A stretch of 64,000 nucleotides of DNA from the NCBI RefSeq assembly GCF_006539565.1, contig NZ_BJNG01000034.1, forward strand, positions 1-64,000, read 5' to 3'. Position 1 is the stretch's first letter; the number at the start of each line of letters is the position of its first letter. The position numbers were made by a program, and so were the translations under genes. Source of the DNA: Pseudonocardia hydrocarbonoxydans. Its GTDB lineage: Bacteria > Actinomycetota > Actinomycetes > Mycobacteriales > Pseudonocardiaceae. Under the pieces are notes generated by a model, which had not been told where the DNA came from, searched no databases, and was given only the letters and a program-made list of their open reading frames with translations. Positions 27,395-36,117 of this stretch are shown here, piece by piece.

Positions 27395-28825
27395 CTACGG
27401 CAGGGCGACCAGCGCGAGCACCGGCCCCGAGGTGATTCCCAGCAGCACGGACGCGACGGCCGCCACATGAGCGCTCACCGTGCTCCAGGTTCCGGCGCCT
27501 GCCACAACGGTCCCGCTGTCGCCGGCCTCCCCGCCGGCCGGCCGTCGGCGGAACACCGGCGCGATCCAGCGCAGGTAGTAGAAGACACTCGCCACGGTGT
27601 TGACCACGGCGAGCACCGCGAGCCAGGCCAGGCCGGCGTCGACCGCGGCGCCGAACACGACGAGCTTGCCGAAGAACACCGCGGTGGGCGGGGTCCCGAC
27701 CAGGCCGAACAGGCACACCGCGAGGCTGAGCGCGAGCCACGGGTGCCGGGTGGCGGCGCCGCGGTAGTCGGCCGGGGTGCGCGCATGTGGCAGGGCCGCG
27801 GCGACGGCGAACGCACCCAGGTTGGTCACCGCGTAGGCGGCGAGGTAGAGACCCAGCGCCGGCAGCGCGAGCGCCGACCGGCCCGCCGCGGCCACCGCCA
27901 TCAGCAGGTACCCGACCTGGCTGATCGTGGAGTAGCCGAGCAGCCTGCGGACGTCGTCCTGGAAGAAGGCGCCGAGGTTGCCCAGCGTCATCGTCACGGC
28001 CGCGACGACGGCGACGAGCGCCGACCAGTCGACGTCGGAGCCCGGCAGTGCGGTGGTCAGCAGCCGGTGCAGCGCCAGCAGCCCGCCGATCTTGGGGACG
28101 GTGGAGACGAACGCCGCGACCGCGGTGGTGGCGCCCTGCACGACGTCGGGCACCCAGAAGTGCAGCGGTACCGCGCCGATCTTGAACAGCAGCCCGGCCA
28201 GCAGCGCGACCAGTCCTACGGCGACGGCCGCGCGGGGGGCGCCGGGCAGCGCCGGGGCGAGGTCGGCGTACTGCGTCGAGCCGCCGACGCCGAACAGCAC
28301 CGTCGCCCCCACCAGCATGGTCACCCCGGACAGCGCGCCCATCAGGTAGTACTTCATCGCCGCCTCGGTGCCGGACCCGGTGCGGGCGATGCCGGTCAGC
28401 GCGTAGAGCGGGATGCTGGCCAGCAGGTAGGCGGCGACGAGCAACAGCAGGTCGTTCGCCCCGGCCATGGTGATCGCGCCGAGCCCGCCGAGCAACAGCA
28501 GCACGTACAGCTCGGTCTCGCGGGGGCTCCCGGCGAACCCGTCGACCGACAGCCCGATGACGAGCAGGACCGACGCCAGCACCACGATCCGCACGGCACC
28601 GAGCCCCGCGTCGACGACGTAGGTGCCGTCGAACACCTCCTGCGCGGGCCGGGTGAGATCGACGGCCGCGGCCACCAGACCGGCGAGACAGGCGGCCACG
28701 GCGACCAGCCGCACCACCCACTGCCGGGTGCGGGGCAGCCACGACCCGGCGAGCAGCCCGATGACGGCGCCGAGGACGAGCAGCAGCTCGGGCAGCATCG
28801 CCGCCGGGTTCTCGTTCATCTCCAC
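27395..28825 (-). CDS. nuoN: NADH-quinone oxidoreductase subunit N-like (antiporter-type)
   Basis: 476 aa, about 14 hydrophobic helices. The proton-path lysines are in GLLFKIGAVPLHFWVPDVVQG and the region VSTVPKIGGLLAL; the broken-helix region reads LGNLGAFFQDDVRRLLGYSTISQVGY. GTG 28825 overlaps the NuoM stop by one base (TAGTG); an in-frame ATG at 28819 is an alternative start. Last gene of the operon. In complex I this subunit is one of three antiporter-like proton pumps. Confidence 0.9.
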   Translation of the reverse strand: MEMNENPAAMLPELLLVLGAVIGLLAGSWLPRTRQWVVRLVAVAACLAGLVAAAVDLTRPAQEVFDGTYVVDAGLGAVRIVVLASVLLVIGLSVDGFAGSPRETELYVLLLLGGLGAITMAGANDLLLLVAAYLLASIPLYALTGIARTGSGTEAAMKYYLMGALSGVTMLVGATVLFGVGGSTQYADLAPALPGAPRAAVAVGLVALLAGLLFKIGAVPLHFWVPDVVQGATTAVAAFVSTVPKIGGLLALHRLLTTALPGSDVDWSALVAVVAAVTMTLGNLGAFFQDDVRRLLGYSTISQVGYLLMAVAAAGRSALALPALGLYLAAYAVTNLGAFAVAAALPHARTPADYRGAATRHPWLALSLAVCLFGLVGTPPTAVFFGKLVVFGAAVDAGLAWLAVLAVVNTVASVFYYLRWIAPVFRRRPAGGEAGDSGTVVAGAGTWSTVSAHVAAVASVLLGITSGPVLALVALP

Positions 28826-30312
28826 TACCGCGCCACCAGCTCCACCACGGCCCGGGCGGCGGGCTCGACCACCTCGAGCAGGAAGGCCGGGAACACGCCG
28901 ACGACCAGCGCGAGGAGCAGCAGCGGCACGATCGCCGTCGCCTCCACCGCCGTCACGTCACCGATGTGGCGCCCGGCGGGGACTTCCGTCGCACCGAGGA
29001 ACACGCGCTGCAGCGCGAGCAGGAACAGCGCCGCGGTGAGCAGGATGCCCAGCAGCGCGATCGCGGTGGCCACCGGCGCCTGGCCGAGCGAGCCGGTGAA
29101 GATCTGGAACTCGGCGATGAACCCGGAGAATCCCGGCAGCCCGAGCGAGGCGAACGCGGCCACCGCGAACAGCAGCGCGAACCGCGGGGCGGGGCGGGCC
29201 AGCCCGGAGTAGGCGGCCATGTCGTAGGTGCCGCCGCGGGCGTGCAGCACACCGGTGAGCAGGAACAGCGCGCCGGTGATCAGCCCGTGGCTGACCATCT
29301 GCGTCACCGCGCCCGTGACGGCGAGCGTCCGCGCCTGCTCCGCTCCACCCGCGACGAGCCCGGCCGCGCCGACCCCGAGGATCACGTAGCCCATGTGGTT
29401 CACCGAGGTGTAGGCGATCATCCGCTTGAGGTCGGTCTGCGCCAGCGCGACCAGCGCGCCGTAGACCACCGACACCACCCCGACGATCACGATCACCGAC
29501 GCGTACTGGCGCCAGCTCTCCGGCAGGATCGGCATGACGATGCGGACGAAACCGTAGGTGCCCATCTTCAGCAGCACCGCGGCCAGCACCGCCGATCCCG
29601 CGGCCGGGGCGTCGCCGTGCGCGGGCGGGAGCCAGGTGTGGAACGGCACCGTCGGGGTCTTGATCGCCAGCCCGACGACCAGCGCGAGCAGCACGAGCCC
29701 GCCGAGCACACCCTGCCCGGCCAGCGGGTTCGATGCCGCGAGCTCGACGATGTCGAAGGTGCCGCCGGCGAGGTAGAGCCCGATGAAGCCCAGCAGCATC
29801 ACCAGCGAGCCGAGGAAGGTGTAGAGGAAGAACTGCAGCGCCGAGGCCCGCGCCCGCTCCCCGTGGCCCCACCCGGCGATGACGAAGTACATCGCCACGA
29901 TCGACACGTCGAAGAAGACGAAGAACAGGATCAGGTCCAGCGCGACGAACAGGCCCAGCGACGCGGTCTGCAGCAGCAGGAACAGCACCACGTAGGGGCG
30001 CACCGCCCGGCGCTCGCGCAGCGAGTACACCGCACAGGCGGCGAAGACGACCGCGGTCATCGCCACCAACGGCAGCGACAGCCCGTCGACGCCCACGTGG
30101 TACCCCGCCGACACGGTGGGGATCCAGCGCAGGTTCGTCTCGTGGCCGATGCCCGAGACGGGGTCGTAGCCGATCCACAGCGCCACGACCAGGGCGAGGT
30201 CGGCGACGCTGACCGCCACCCAGCTCCACAGGACCACCCGGTCGGGCACCCGCGGGACGGCCAGCAGCACCAGCCCCAGTGCCAGCGGCGCGAACACGAC
30301 GACGGAGAGCAA
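28825..30312 (-). CDS. nuoM: NADH-quinone oxidoreductase subunit M-like (antiporter-type)
   Basis: 495 aa. Conserved LAIKTPTVPFHTWLPPAHGDAPAAGSAVLAAVLLKMGTYG (in parts: KTPTVPFHTWLPPAH, LLKMGTYGF) carries the key Lys/His residues, and AQTDLKRMIAYTSVNHMG the second half-channel Lys. The start appears to be TTG 30312, with GAGGTGAGAG close upstream and 3 nt after the NuoL stop; no ATG or GTG fits the conserved N terminus LSVVVFAPLALGL as well. Confidence 0.92.
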   Translation of the reverse strand: MLSVVVFAPLALGLVLLAVPRVPDRVVLWSWVAVSVADLALVVALWIGYDPVSGIGHETNLRWIPTVSAGYHVGVDGLSLPLVAMTAVVFAACAVYSLRERRAVRPYVVLFLLLQTASLGLFVALDLILFFVFFDVSIVAMYFVIAGWGHGERARASALQFFLYTFLGSLVMLLGFIGLYLAGGTFDIVELAASNPLAGQGVLGGLVLLALVVGLAIKTPTVPFHTWLPPAHGDAPAAGSAVLAAVLLKMGTYGFVRIVMPILPESWRQYASVIVIVGVVSVVYGALVALAQTDLKRMIAYTSVNHMGYVILGVGAAGLVAGGAEQARTLAVTGAVTQMVSHGLITGALFLLTGVLHARGGTYDMAAYSGLARPAPRFALLFAVAAFASLGLPGFSGFIAEFQIFTGSLGQAPVATAIALLGILLTAALFLLALQRVFLGATEVPAGRHIGDVTAVEATAIVPLLLLALVVGVFPAFLLEVVEPAARAVVELVAR

Positions 30313-30315
30313 CTC

Positions 30316-32313
30316 TCACCTCACCAGCAGCAGGAACAGGGCCAGCACGGCCAGGGCGCCCACGGCCTGGGCGTAGTAGTGGTGCAGCTGCCCGGTCTGC
30401 GGGCGCCGCGCGAGGCGGCCGAGGGCGCGCGCCGCGGCGCCGACCCACCGGACGCCGCCGACGATCACGGTCTCGACGCGGAACCCGGCGACCCCTGTCG
30501 CCAGCCGCCCGGTGGTGGTCGAGATCCGCACCGCACCGGACACGACGCGGTCGTCCACGACGGCGGCCCCCCTCGCCGAGGCCCGGACCCCCGCGCCCAG
30601 CCGGGCGACCCCCGCGGCGGCCCGGTCGTCGGCCGTCGCGAGCAGCTGCGCCAGCGCCATGGTCGGCGCCGCGACACCGCGCCGGGCGAGCCGTTCGAGC
30701 CCGAGCCGGTTGCGCAGCGGCGCGACCCGGACGCCGCTACGCAGGAGCGCGGGCAGCTCGGGGAGCACCGCGTCGCCCCGCAACCCGGCGCGGGCCGGCA
30801 CCAGCACGGCCAGCACCACGGCGACCGACAGCGCCCCGGACAGCAGCGCCTCGGCGAGCGACGGCGACGGCTCGCCGGACGCGCCCAGCGCGGCCCGTAC
30901 GGGCTCGGCGGCGGCGCCGAGGGCCGCGGACGCGACGGCGAGCGGCACCAGCGGGAGCCGGGCCGCCCACGGCACCTCGCCCGTGCCCGGCCGCTCGACG
31001 GCCCGGGCCGCGTCGTCGGGGGCTGGGTCGTCGGGGGCTGGGTCGTCGGGGGCTGGGTCGTCGGGGGCCCGGCCGAGCACCGCCGCCAGCGCGGCCGCGG
31101 CGTAGGCCGCGCTGACGAGCACCCCGGCGAGCCCGGCGGCGTACAGCGCGGACGACGCCTCCGCGGCGGCGGCGAGCACGGCGTCCTTGCCGAAGAAGAC
31201 CGACAGCGGCGGCACCCCGGCCAGGCTCAGCGTGCCCACCGCGAAGAGGACCCCGACCAGCGGCCACCGCCAGGCCGCACCCCGCAGCGCGGGGAGCTGC
31301 CGGGTGCCCAGGGCCGTCAGCCACGCGCCCGCGACGAGGAACAGCAGCGCCTTGGTCGCCGCGTGCGCCAGCAGTTGCAGCGTGCCGCCCGCGGTGCCGC
31401 CGACCCCGGCGGCGAGCACGACGAACCCGATCTGCGAGCAGGTCGACGCCGCGAGGAGCTGCTTGAGGTCGGTCTGGGCGAGTGCGACCAGCCCCAGCAG
31501 CACCACCGTCGCCGCCCCCGTCCAGGCCACCACCGGCCCGGCCCACGACGAGGCGGCCAGCAGCGGCTGGACCCGCAGCAGCAGGTATCCGCCCGCGGCG
31601 ACCATCGTGGCGGAGTGCAGCAGCGCCGAGACCGCGCTCGGGCCGTCCATCGCCCGGGCGAGCCAGAAGCTGAACGGGAGCTGGGCGGACTTGCCCAGCG
31701 CGGCCACCACGAGCCCGGCGGTGAGCAGGTCGCGCCAGCCGGCGGCCGCCCCCGGCAGGTCGGCCAGGGCGAGCGTGCCCGCACCACCTGCCAGCGCCGC
31801 TCCGGCGGCGAGGTAGAGGCCGACGTCCGCGGTGCGGGTGACCAGGAACGCCGTCGTGCCCGACACGGGGGGCCGCGGAGCCGTCCAGTGGTGCGCGATG
31901 AGCGCGAACGACGTCGCACCCATGACCTCCCACGCCGCGAGCAGCGTGACCAGGTTCGTCGCGGTGACGGTCGCCAGCATCGCCCCGACGAACACCAGCA
32001 GCAGTCCGAAGAACCGGTGCCGCGCGTCCACCTCCGCGGCGGCGAACACCCCGACCGCCGGCGCCACCGCGGCTACCAGCAGCACCAACACCGCCGAGAG
32101 CCCGTCGACGGCCAGCCCTGCGTCGATTCCCGCCGGCAACGGCAGCTCCACCGCCGGTCGCGCCACCGCCACGAGCACCGCGAGACCCAGCACGACGGCG
32201 AGCACCGCGATCGCCACCGCCGCGGCGACCCGGGCGACCGGGCGCCCGGCGACCAGCAGCGCGAGGCCGGCCGCCACCGGCAGCCCCACCAGCGCGACGA
32301 GCGCGAGATCCAC
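30316..32313 (-). CDS. nuoL: NADH-quinone oxidoreductase subunit L-like (antiporter-type)
   Basis: 665 aa from GTG 32313. The helix-5 Glu is in LLAAWEVMGATSFALI and the channel Lys in ALGKSAQLPFSFWLARAMDGP; AQTDLKQLLAASTCSQIG is the second half-channel. After an inserted Pro-Asp-rich repeat (coded at 31012-31068) the C-terminal part has a long amphipathic helix and the final membrane anchor RRPQTGQLHHYYAQAVG, as in true NuoL. All residues needed for pumping seem present. Confidence 0.92.
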   Translation of the reverse strand: MDLALVALVGLPVAAGLALLVAGRPVARVAAAVAIAVLAVVLGLAVLVAVARPAVELPLPAGIDAGLAVDGLSAVLVLLVAAVAPAVGVFAAAEVDARHRFFGLLLVFVGAMLATVTATNLVTLLAAWEVMGATSFALIAHHWTAPRPPVSGTTAFLVTRTADVGLYLAAGAALAGGAGTLALADLPGAAAGWRDLLTAGLVVAALGKSAQLPFSFWLARAMDGPSAVSALLHSATMVAAGGYLLLRVQPLLAASSWAGPVVAWTGAATVVLLGLVALAQTDLKQLLAASTCSQIGFVVLAAGVGGTAGGTLQLLAHAATKALLFLVAGAWLTALGTRQLPALRGAAWRWPLVGVLFAVGTLSLAGVPPLSVFFGKDAVLAAAAEASSALYAAGLAGVLVSAAYAAAALAAVLGRAPDDPAPDDPAPDDPAPDDAARAVERPGTGEVPWAARLPLVPLAVASAALGAAAEPVRAALGASGEPSPSLAEALLSGALSVAVVLAVLVPARAGLRGDAVLPELPALLRSGVRVAPLRNRLGLERLARRGVAAPTMALAQLLATADDRAAAGVARLGAGVRASARGAAVVDDRVVSGAVRISTTTGRLATGVAGFRVETVIVGGVRWVGAAARALGRLARRPQTGQLHHYYAQAVGALAVLALFLLLVR
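31012..31068. repeat. 15-bp tandem repeat inside nuoL (3.8 copies)
   Basis: Unit GTCGTCGGGGGCTGG occurs three times at 31012-31056 and a further 12 bp at 31057-31068, all identical. In the protein it encodes repeated PAPDD units in a loop after the conserved antiporter core. Identity of copies suggests recent slippage; length is likely to vary between strains. Confidence 0.95.
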
Positions 32314-32317
32314 CGGC

Positions 32318-32623
32318 TCAGTCCCTCAGCTCGGCGGCCATGTCGGTCATGTCGATCTCGCCGGACCGGAAGATCGCGATGGCGACCGCGAACCCCATCG
32401 CCATCTCCACCGCCATCAGCGTGACCGCGACCAGCACGACCACCTGGCCGTCGGGCTGCGCCGGGGACACGAAGAACCAGAACGCCGCACCCGCGACGAT
32501 GACGGCGTTCACCATCAGCTCCAGCCCCATCATGATCATCACGATGGACTGCTGGGACAGCGCGCCGTAGAGGCCCACGGCCAGCAGCGCGACCGCGAGC
32601 AGGAGGAAGGCCTGCAACGTCAT
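32318..32623 (-). CDS. nuoK: NADH-quinone oxidoreductase subunit K-like
   Basis: 101 aa, three transmembrane helices. Both conserved membrane glutamates are kept: IVMIMMGLELMVNAV and TLMAVEMAMGFAVAIAIFR. ATG 32623 overlaps the NuoJ stop by 4 nt and the stop lies 4 nt before NuoL, so the order J-K-L is tightly coupled as in ordinary complex I operons. Confidence 0.93.
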   Translation of the reverse strand: MTLQAFLLLAVALLAVGLYGALSQQSIVMIMMGLELMVNAVIVAGAAFWFFVSPAQPDGQVVVLVAVTLMAVEMAMGFAVAIAIFRSGEIDMTDMAAELRD

Positions 32624-33183
32624 CGGCCCACACCGCCCCGGATCGGGTCGTCGGCCGGGCGGCCGCGCAGGTCGTCGCCGAAGCGGTCGTAGCGCCCGCG
32701 CGGGTGCGCGAGCACCACCGCGGAGACGATCGTGGCGAACAGGCCCAGCCCGATCACCAGCATCACCAGCATGTGCGAGCCCATCAACGCCTCGCCGAGC
32801 GCGAACGTCACGTCCTCGGGTGGCGTGCCCGCCCGCTGCGGCCAGTCGACGAGCAGCACCCCCGCGCCGAGCACGACGAACGTGCCGACCGCGATCGCCA
32901 GCGAGCCGCGCCGGTTGTGCACCATCGACATCGGCATCAACCCGGCCGGATTCATCATCAGCATGATCATGAAGATCGCCATGACGACCATCTCCATGAT
33001 CATCATGAGGATGACCAGGACCCCGAGGTAGGACAGGCCGAGCAGCAGCAGCGGCGTGGCGGCGAACACGAAGGACGCGAGCAGGGCGAACGTCGCCCGC
33101 GCCATCGAGTCCACGCGGAACACCGCGACGCCGGTGGCCACGGCACCGGCGGCGCACACCCAGAAGATCACGGCCTCGGCCAT
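32620..33183 (-). CDS. nuoJ: NADH-quinone oxidoreductase subunit J-like
   Basis: 187 aa from ATG 33183, which has GGAGG 9 nt upstream; a GTG at 33192 would add three residues. Five hydrophobic helices, with the conserved LLLLGLSYLGVLVILMMIMEMVVMAIFM region (the pi-bulge helix; key part VLVILMMIMEMVVMAIF). The second half has the NuoJ-type loop and final helix LVMLVIGLGLFATIVSAVVL. Confidence 0.9.
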   Translation of the reverse strand: MAEAVIFWVCAAGAVATGVAVFRVDSMARATFALLASFVFAATPLLLLGLSYLGVLVILMMIMEMVVMAIFMIMLMMNPAGLMPMSMVHNRRGSLAIAVGTFVVLGAGVLLVDWPQRAGTPPEDVTFALGEALMGSHMLVMLVIGLGLFATIVSAVVLAHPRGRYDRFGDDLRGRPADDPIRGGVGR

Positions 33184-33196
33184 ACCCCACACCTCC

Positions 33197-34129
33197 TCAC
33201 CGGAGCACCACGACGGCGACGACCAGGGCCTGCAGGAGCGTCAGCGGGATGAGCACCATCCAGCCCACTTCGACGAAGCGGTCCATCCGCAGCGTCGCGG
33301 TGCGACTGCGTAGCCACACCAGCAGCCCCAGTACCGCGGCGCTCTTGAGCACCGTCCACAGCCATGTCGGCAGAAGCGGCCCGGAACCGCCGCCGAGGAA
33401 CAGCGCCACCGCCATCGCCGCGGCGGCGGCCAGCAGCAGCCAGCGCCCGGCCAGCAGCAGCAACCGGTCCACCCCGGAGTGCTCGGCGAGCACACCCCCG
33501 GCGACGTCGCGCCCGGTCGCGGTGTCGAACGGGCCGGCGAACGACAGCGCGAGCGCCGAGATCAGGAACGCCGCGAACGCCACCGGCATCCACACCACGA
33601 ACCACAACCCGTCCTGCGCCGCCACCACATCGGACACCCGCAGCGACCCTGCCCCGGTCGCCACCGTGATCAGCGCGAACATGTGCGGCAGCTCGTAGGA
33701 CAGGCCCTGCACGACGAACCGGTACCCGCCGACCAGCCCCCATACGGAGTTGGTGCCCCAGCCGGCCATCCACAGCGCGGCCCACGTCACGACCTCCATC
33801 GCGTTGAACCACACGATGCCCACCGACAGATCGCTCGCGGCCACGTTCCCCCACGGCACCACCAGCGCCGCGAGCACCGCCGCCACCGGCACCAGCACGA
33901 CGCCGGTACGCGCCAGGAGCCGGTCCGAGGCGACCACCGCCCGCCGCTGCTGCACCAGCAGCCGGCCGGTCGCGGACAGCGGCGCCGCCAGCACCGCCCC
34001 GGTCACGCGCCGCCCGTCGGCCCGGGCGTCGAGCACCCGCGCGAACGACGCCCCGCCCAGCGCGAGCCCGCCGAGCAGGATCGGCACCAGCAGCACCGTC
34101 CACACCGCCCCCTGCCCGACGGGGGTCAC
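33197..34129 (-). CDS. nuoH: NuoH-like membrane subunit lacking the quinone-site signature
   Basis: 310 aa with about eight hydrophobic helices. The central region WMAGWGTNSVWGLVGGYR and VQGLSYELPHMFALI matches NuoH helices 4-5, including the conserved Glu. But the usual cytosolic motifs of NuoH, QxRxGPN and ADxxKLxxKE, are not seen where expected (the matching stretch reads APLSATGRLLVQQRR). The quinone chamber must therefore differ. GTG 34129 overlaps the preceding stop. Confidence 0.78.
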   Translation of the reverse strand: MTPVGQGAVWTVLLVPILLGGLALGGASFARVLDARADGRRVTGAVLAAPLSATGRLLVQQRRAVVASDRLLARTGVVLVPVAAVLAALVVPWGNVAASDLSVGIVWFNAMEVVTWAALWMAGWGTNSVWGLVGGYRFVVQGLSYELPHMFALITVATGAGSLRVSDVVAAQDGLWFVVWMPVAFAAFLISALALSFAGPFDTATGRDVAGGVLAEHSGVDRLLLLAGRWLLLAAAAAMAVALFLGGGSGPLLPTWLWTVLKSAAVLGLLVWLRSRTATLRMDRFVEVGWMVLIPLTLLQALVVAVVVLR

Positions 34130-35130
34130 GACGTCGCCCCCGTCCCGCTCGACTCCAGGTCCGGATCGAGCGAGGCCACCACGACCCGCACGGTCGCTAG
34201 CTCCTGCCCCTCCAGCAGCCCCGGCAACGCGGTGAGGACCGCCGCGGTCCGGTCCTCACCCGGGACCGGCGGCGAGCCCGCGACGACGTCCAGCCAGCGC
34301 CGACAGCGCTGGGTGGCGTCGCCGGTGAGGTCGCCGTGGCGCCCGTCGAGCCGGCCGACGCCGTCGGTCGCCCAGCGCAGCGTCCACGACCGACGCAGCC
34401 GCCGGGCGAATCGGTTCAGCGCGGCCGGGTCGGCCGACCCGGCGAGCACCTCGTCGCGCAGCCGTCGCGCCCGGCGTGTCGCCGTCGCGGCCCCGCACAC
34501 CGAGAGCAGGCGCGCCAGGCTGTCCAGCGCGGCGGCCGCGGGCGGGCCGTCCCAGCGACCGCCCGGCTCTCCCCACACCTCGACCGCGGCGGTCTGCACG
34601 ACGTCGCCCTGCACCGCGAGCCGCACGACCAGGCCCGCCGGCCAGTCCGGCAGGACCGGACCGAGGGTGAGGTGCAGCCGGTCGAGGGTGAGGCCGTCCC
34701 GGTCGGGCGCCCGCTCGGCCATCGGCAACCCGGCCACATCGCCGTCGTGGTCCGTACGCGTGTCGTCGTCGCTGTCGTCGGGGCGGTCACCGGGTGCGGG
34801 CCGTCGTCGCCCGGAAGTTCGGCCCGACGGACGGCCGGGTCGGTCGCCGAGTTCGGCACGCGCACGGTCGAGCCGCTCGGCGACCCCGTGCCGCACCGGT
34901 ATGTCGGCCCGCGCCCGGGGCGACCCGAGGAGGTTCCAGACCCGGTCGACGGCTGCGCCGGTGTCCGCGTCCGGTGTGCCGCACACGACCAGCAGGTCCG
35001 CGTCCGCCGGGGACGCCGCCGACTCCCAGCCCCGCTCCCTCATCAGCCGCTCGACGTCGAGGCGAACGGCCCGCCCGGCCCGCACCGGCACGACCAGCAC
35101 CCGGGGCGTGGACCACCGCATCAGGTCCAT
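34126..35130 (-). CDS. cysteine-poor NuoB-like subunit of the nuo-type operon, otherwise unknown
   Basis: 334 aa at the position where nuoB would stand. Residues 10-80 (PRVLVVPVRAG, ADADLLVVCGTPDADTG, VDRVWNLLGSPRARADIPV) loosely follow the NuoB/hydrogenase-small-subunit fold, where the family has ADVLIVAGTP. The four cluster-N2 cysteines including the CC pair are absent; only three scattered Cys occur. A charged linker (about 95-135) leads to a second, alpha-rich domain of unknown kind. ATG 35130 overlaps nuoA by 10 nt and has GAGGG 9 nt upstream. Probably a structural subunit capping NuoA/H (inference). Confidence 0.6.
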   Translation of the reverse strand: MDLMRWSTPRVLVVPVRAGRAVRLDVERLMRERGWESAASPADADLLVVCGTPDADTGAAVDRVWNLLGSPRARADIPVRHGVAERLDRARAELGDRPGRPSGRTSGRRRPAPGDRPDDSDDDTRTDHDGDVAGLPMAERAPDRDGLTLDRLHLTLGPVLPDWPAGLVVRLAVQGDVVQTAAVEVWGEPGGRWDGPPAAAALDSLARLLSVCGAATATRRARRLRDEVLAGSADPAALNRFARRLRRSWTLRWATDGVGRLDGRHGDLTGDATQRCRRWLDVVAGSPPVPGEDRTAAVLTALPGLLEGQELATVRVVVASLDPDLESSGTGATS

Positions 35131-35474
35131 CGGAACGTGCCCTCACGCCAGGCGTAGACCACGCCCACCATCAGGACGGCGAGGAACCCGAACATCTCGA
35201 CGACGGCCTTCGGCCCGACCTGCGCCACGACGACGGCCCACGGGTACATGAAGACCATCTCCATGTCGAATGCCAGGAAGACCATCGTGACCGTGTACCA
35301 CCGCACGTGGTGCCGCGACACGGCGTGCTCCTCCGGCGCCATACCGGAGGAGAACGGATCGACGACCAGCACGCCCGGCGCCCACCGCACGAGCGCCGCC
35401 ACGCCGTATGTCGCCGCCACTGCGGCGACGGTGGCCACCAGGAGCAGCAGAACCGGCGCGAACTCGGATTGCAT
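35121..35474 (-). CDS. nuoA: NADH-quinone oxidoreductase subunit A-like
   Basis: 117 aa with three transmembrane helices. Conserved loop PFSSGMAPEEHAVSRHHVRWY (in parts: PFSSGMAPEEHA and RWYTVTMVFLAFDMEMVFMYPWAVV) matches the family pattern GxxP and FDxExxFLYPWA. ATG 35474 shares its A with the TGA of the 32-aa microprotein before it. Confidence 0.9.
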   Translation of the reverse strand: MQSEFAPVLLLLVATVAAVAATYGVAALVRWAPGVLVVDPFSSGMAPEEHAVSRHHVRWYTVTMVFLAFDMEMVFMYPWAVVVAQVGPKAVVEMFGFLAVLMVGVVYAWREGTFRWT

Positions 35475-35572
35475 CAGGTCCCGTCCTCCACGGCGGCGGA
35501 CAGGCCCACGGCGTCGGCCGACCGCTCACGTGGGCCGGCGGGCGGGTCGTCGATCGTGACCACCGCCGTCAT
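35474..35572 (-). CDS. 32-aa microprotein bridging HPP and nuoA genes
   Basis: ATG 35572 overlaps the HPP stop (ATGA) and its TGA overlaps the nuoA ATG (TGATG), so it fills the only apparent gap in the operon exactly. The peptide begins MTAVVTIDDPPAGPRERSAD and is acidic and without a membrane helix. It may be a tiny subunit or only a translational bridge. Confidence 0.5.
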   Translation of the reverse strand: MTAVVTIDDPPAGPRERSADAVGLSAAVEDGT

Positions 35573-36117
35573 CTCCACCACGGATGACGCAGGCCGAGCA
35601 CCCGGTTGAGTGCGACCGAGACGACGGTGAGCAGGAGGACCCCGCTCGCGATCGCGAGAAGCTCGGGCCATGAGGTCAGCAGCCCCAGCGACACGATCAG
35701 CGTCGTCGCCCCGGCGGGTGGATGCGGCGCGTCGAGGAGCTTCAGGACCAGCGCGGTCAGCGCGACGGAGACCGAGGCCGCGCCGATCCGGGCCAGGGTG
35801 ATGCCCTGCTGCAGGACCGGTGGCGCGGCGAGGAGCCCGAACAGCAGCAGGCTCAGCCAGCCGGCTCCGATCGCGACGGCGTGGCCGGACAGCGTGTTGC
35901 GCGGGGCGGCCGCGGCCTGCAGCGGCCGCTCGAAGAACAGCATCGCGGTCGGACCGAGACTGGGGAACAGCAGCGGCTGGCGGACCAGCAGACCCACCAG
36001 CCCGATGAGGGCCAGTGACAGCAGGCACAGGAGGAAGGCGTAAGCCCCGCCGCCCGCCCGTCCCGCACGTTCCTCCGCCGCGGCGAGCACGCCCCGATCA
36101 CCGTCGCGCGCGCTCAT
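35569..36117 (-). CDS. HPP family integral membrane protein
   Basis: 182 aa. LFPSLGPTAMLFFERPLQ, then GHAVAIGAGW and the name-giving motif DAPHPPAGATTLIVSLG, with four to five helices. HPP proteins are found in nitrogen-assimilation contexts (chloroplast nitrite uptake is known for a plant member), which may fit the NapA-like enzyme in this operon. ATG 36117 overlaps the preceding stop by 4 nt. Confidence 0.88.
   Translation of the reverse strand: MSARDGDRGVLAAAEERAGRAGGGAYAFLLCLLSLALIGLVGLLVRQPLLFPSLGPTAMLFFERPLQAAAAPRNTLSGHAVAIGAGWLSLLLFGLLAAPPVLQQGITLARIGAASVSVALTALVLKLLDAPHPPAGATTLIVSLGLLTSWPELLAIASGVLLLTVVSVALNRVLGLRHPWWR

Noticed and set aside
28966-32424. 1152-codon plus-strand open frame opposite nuoM and nuoL
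   Set aside because: High GC makes long antisense frames common; translation is His/Arg/Gln-rich low complexity and the minus strand encodes conserved Nuo subunits.
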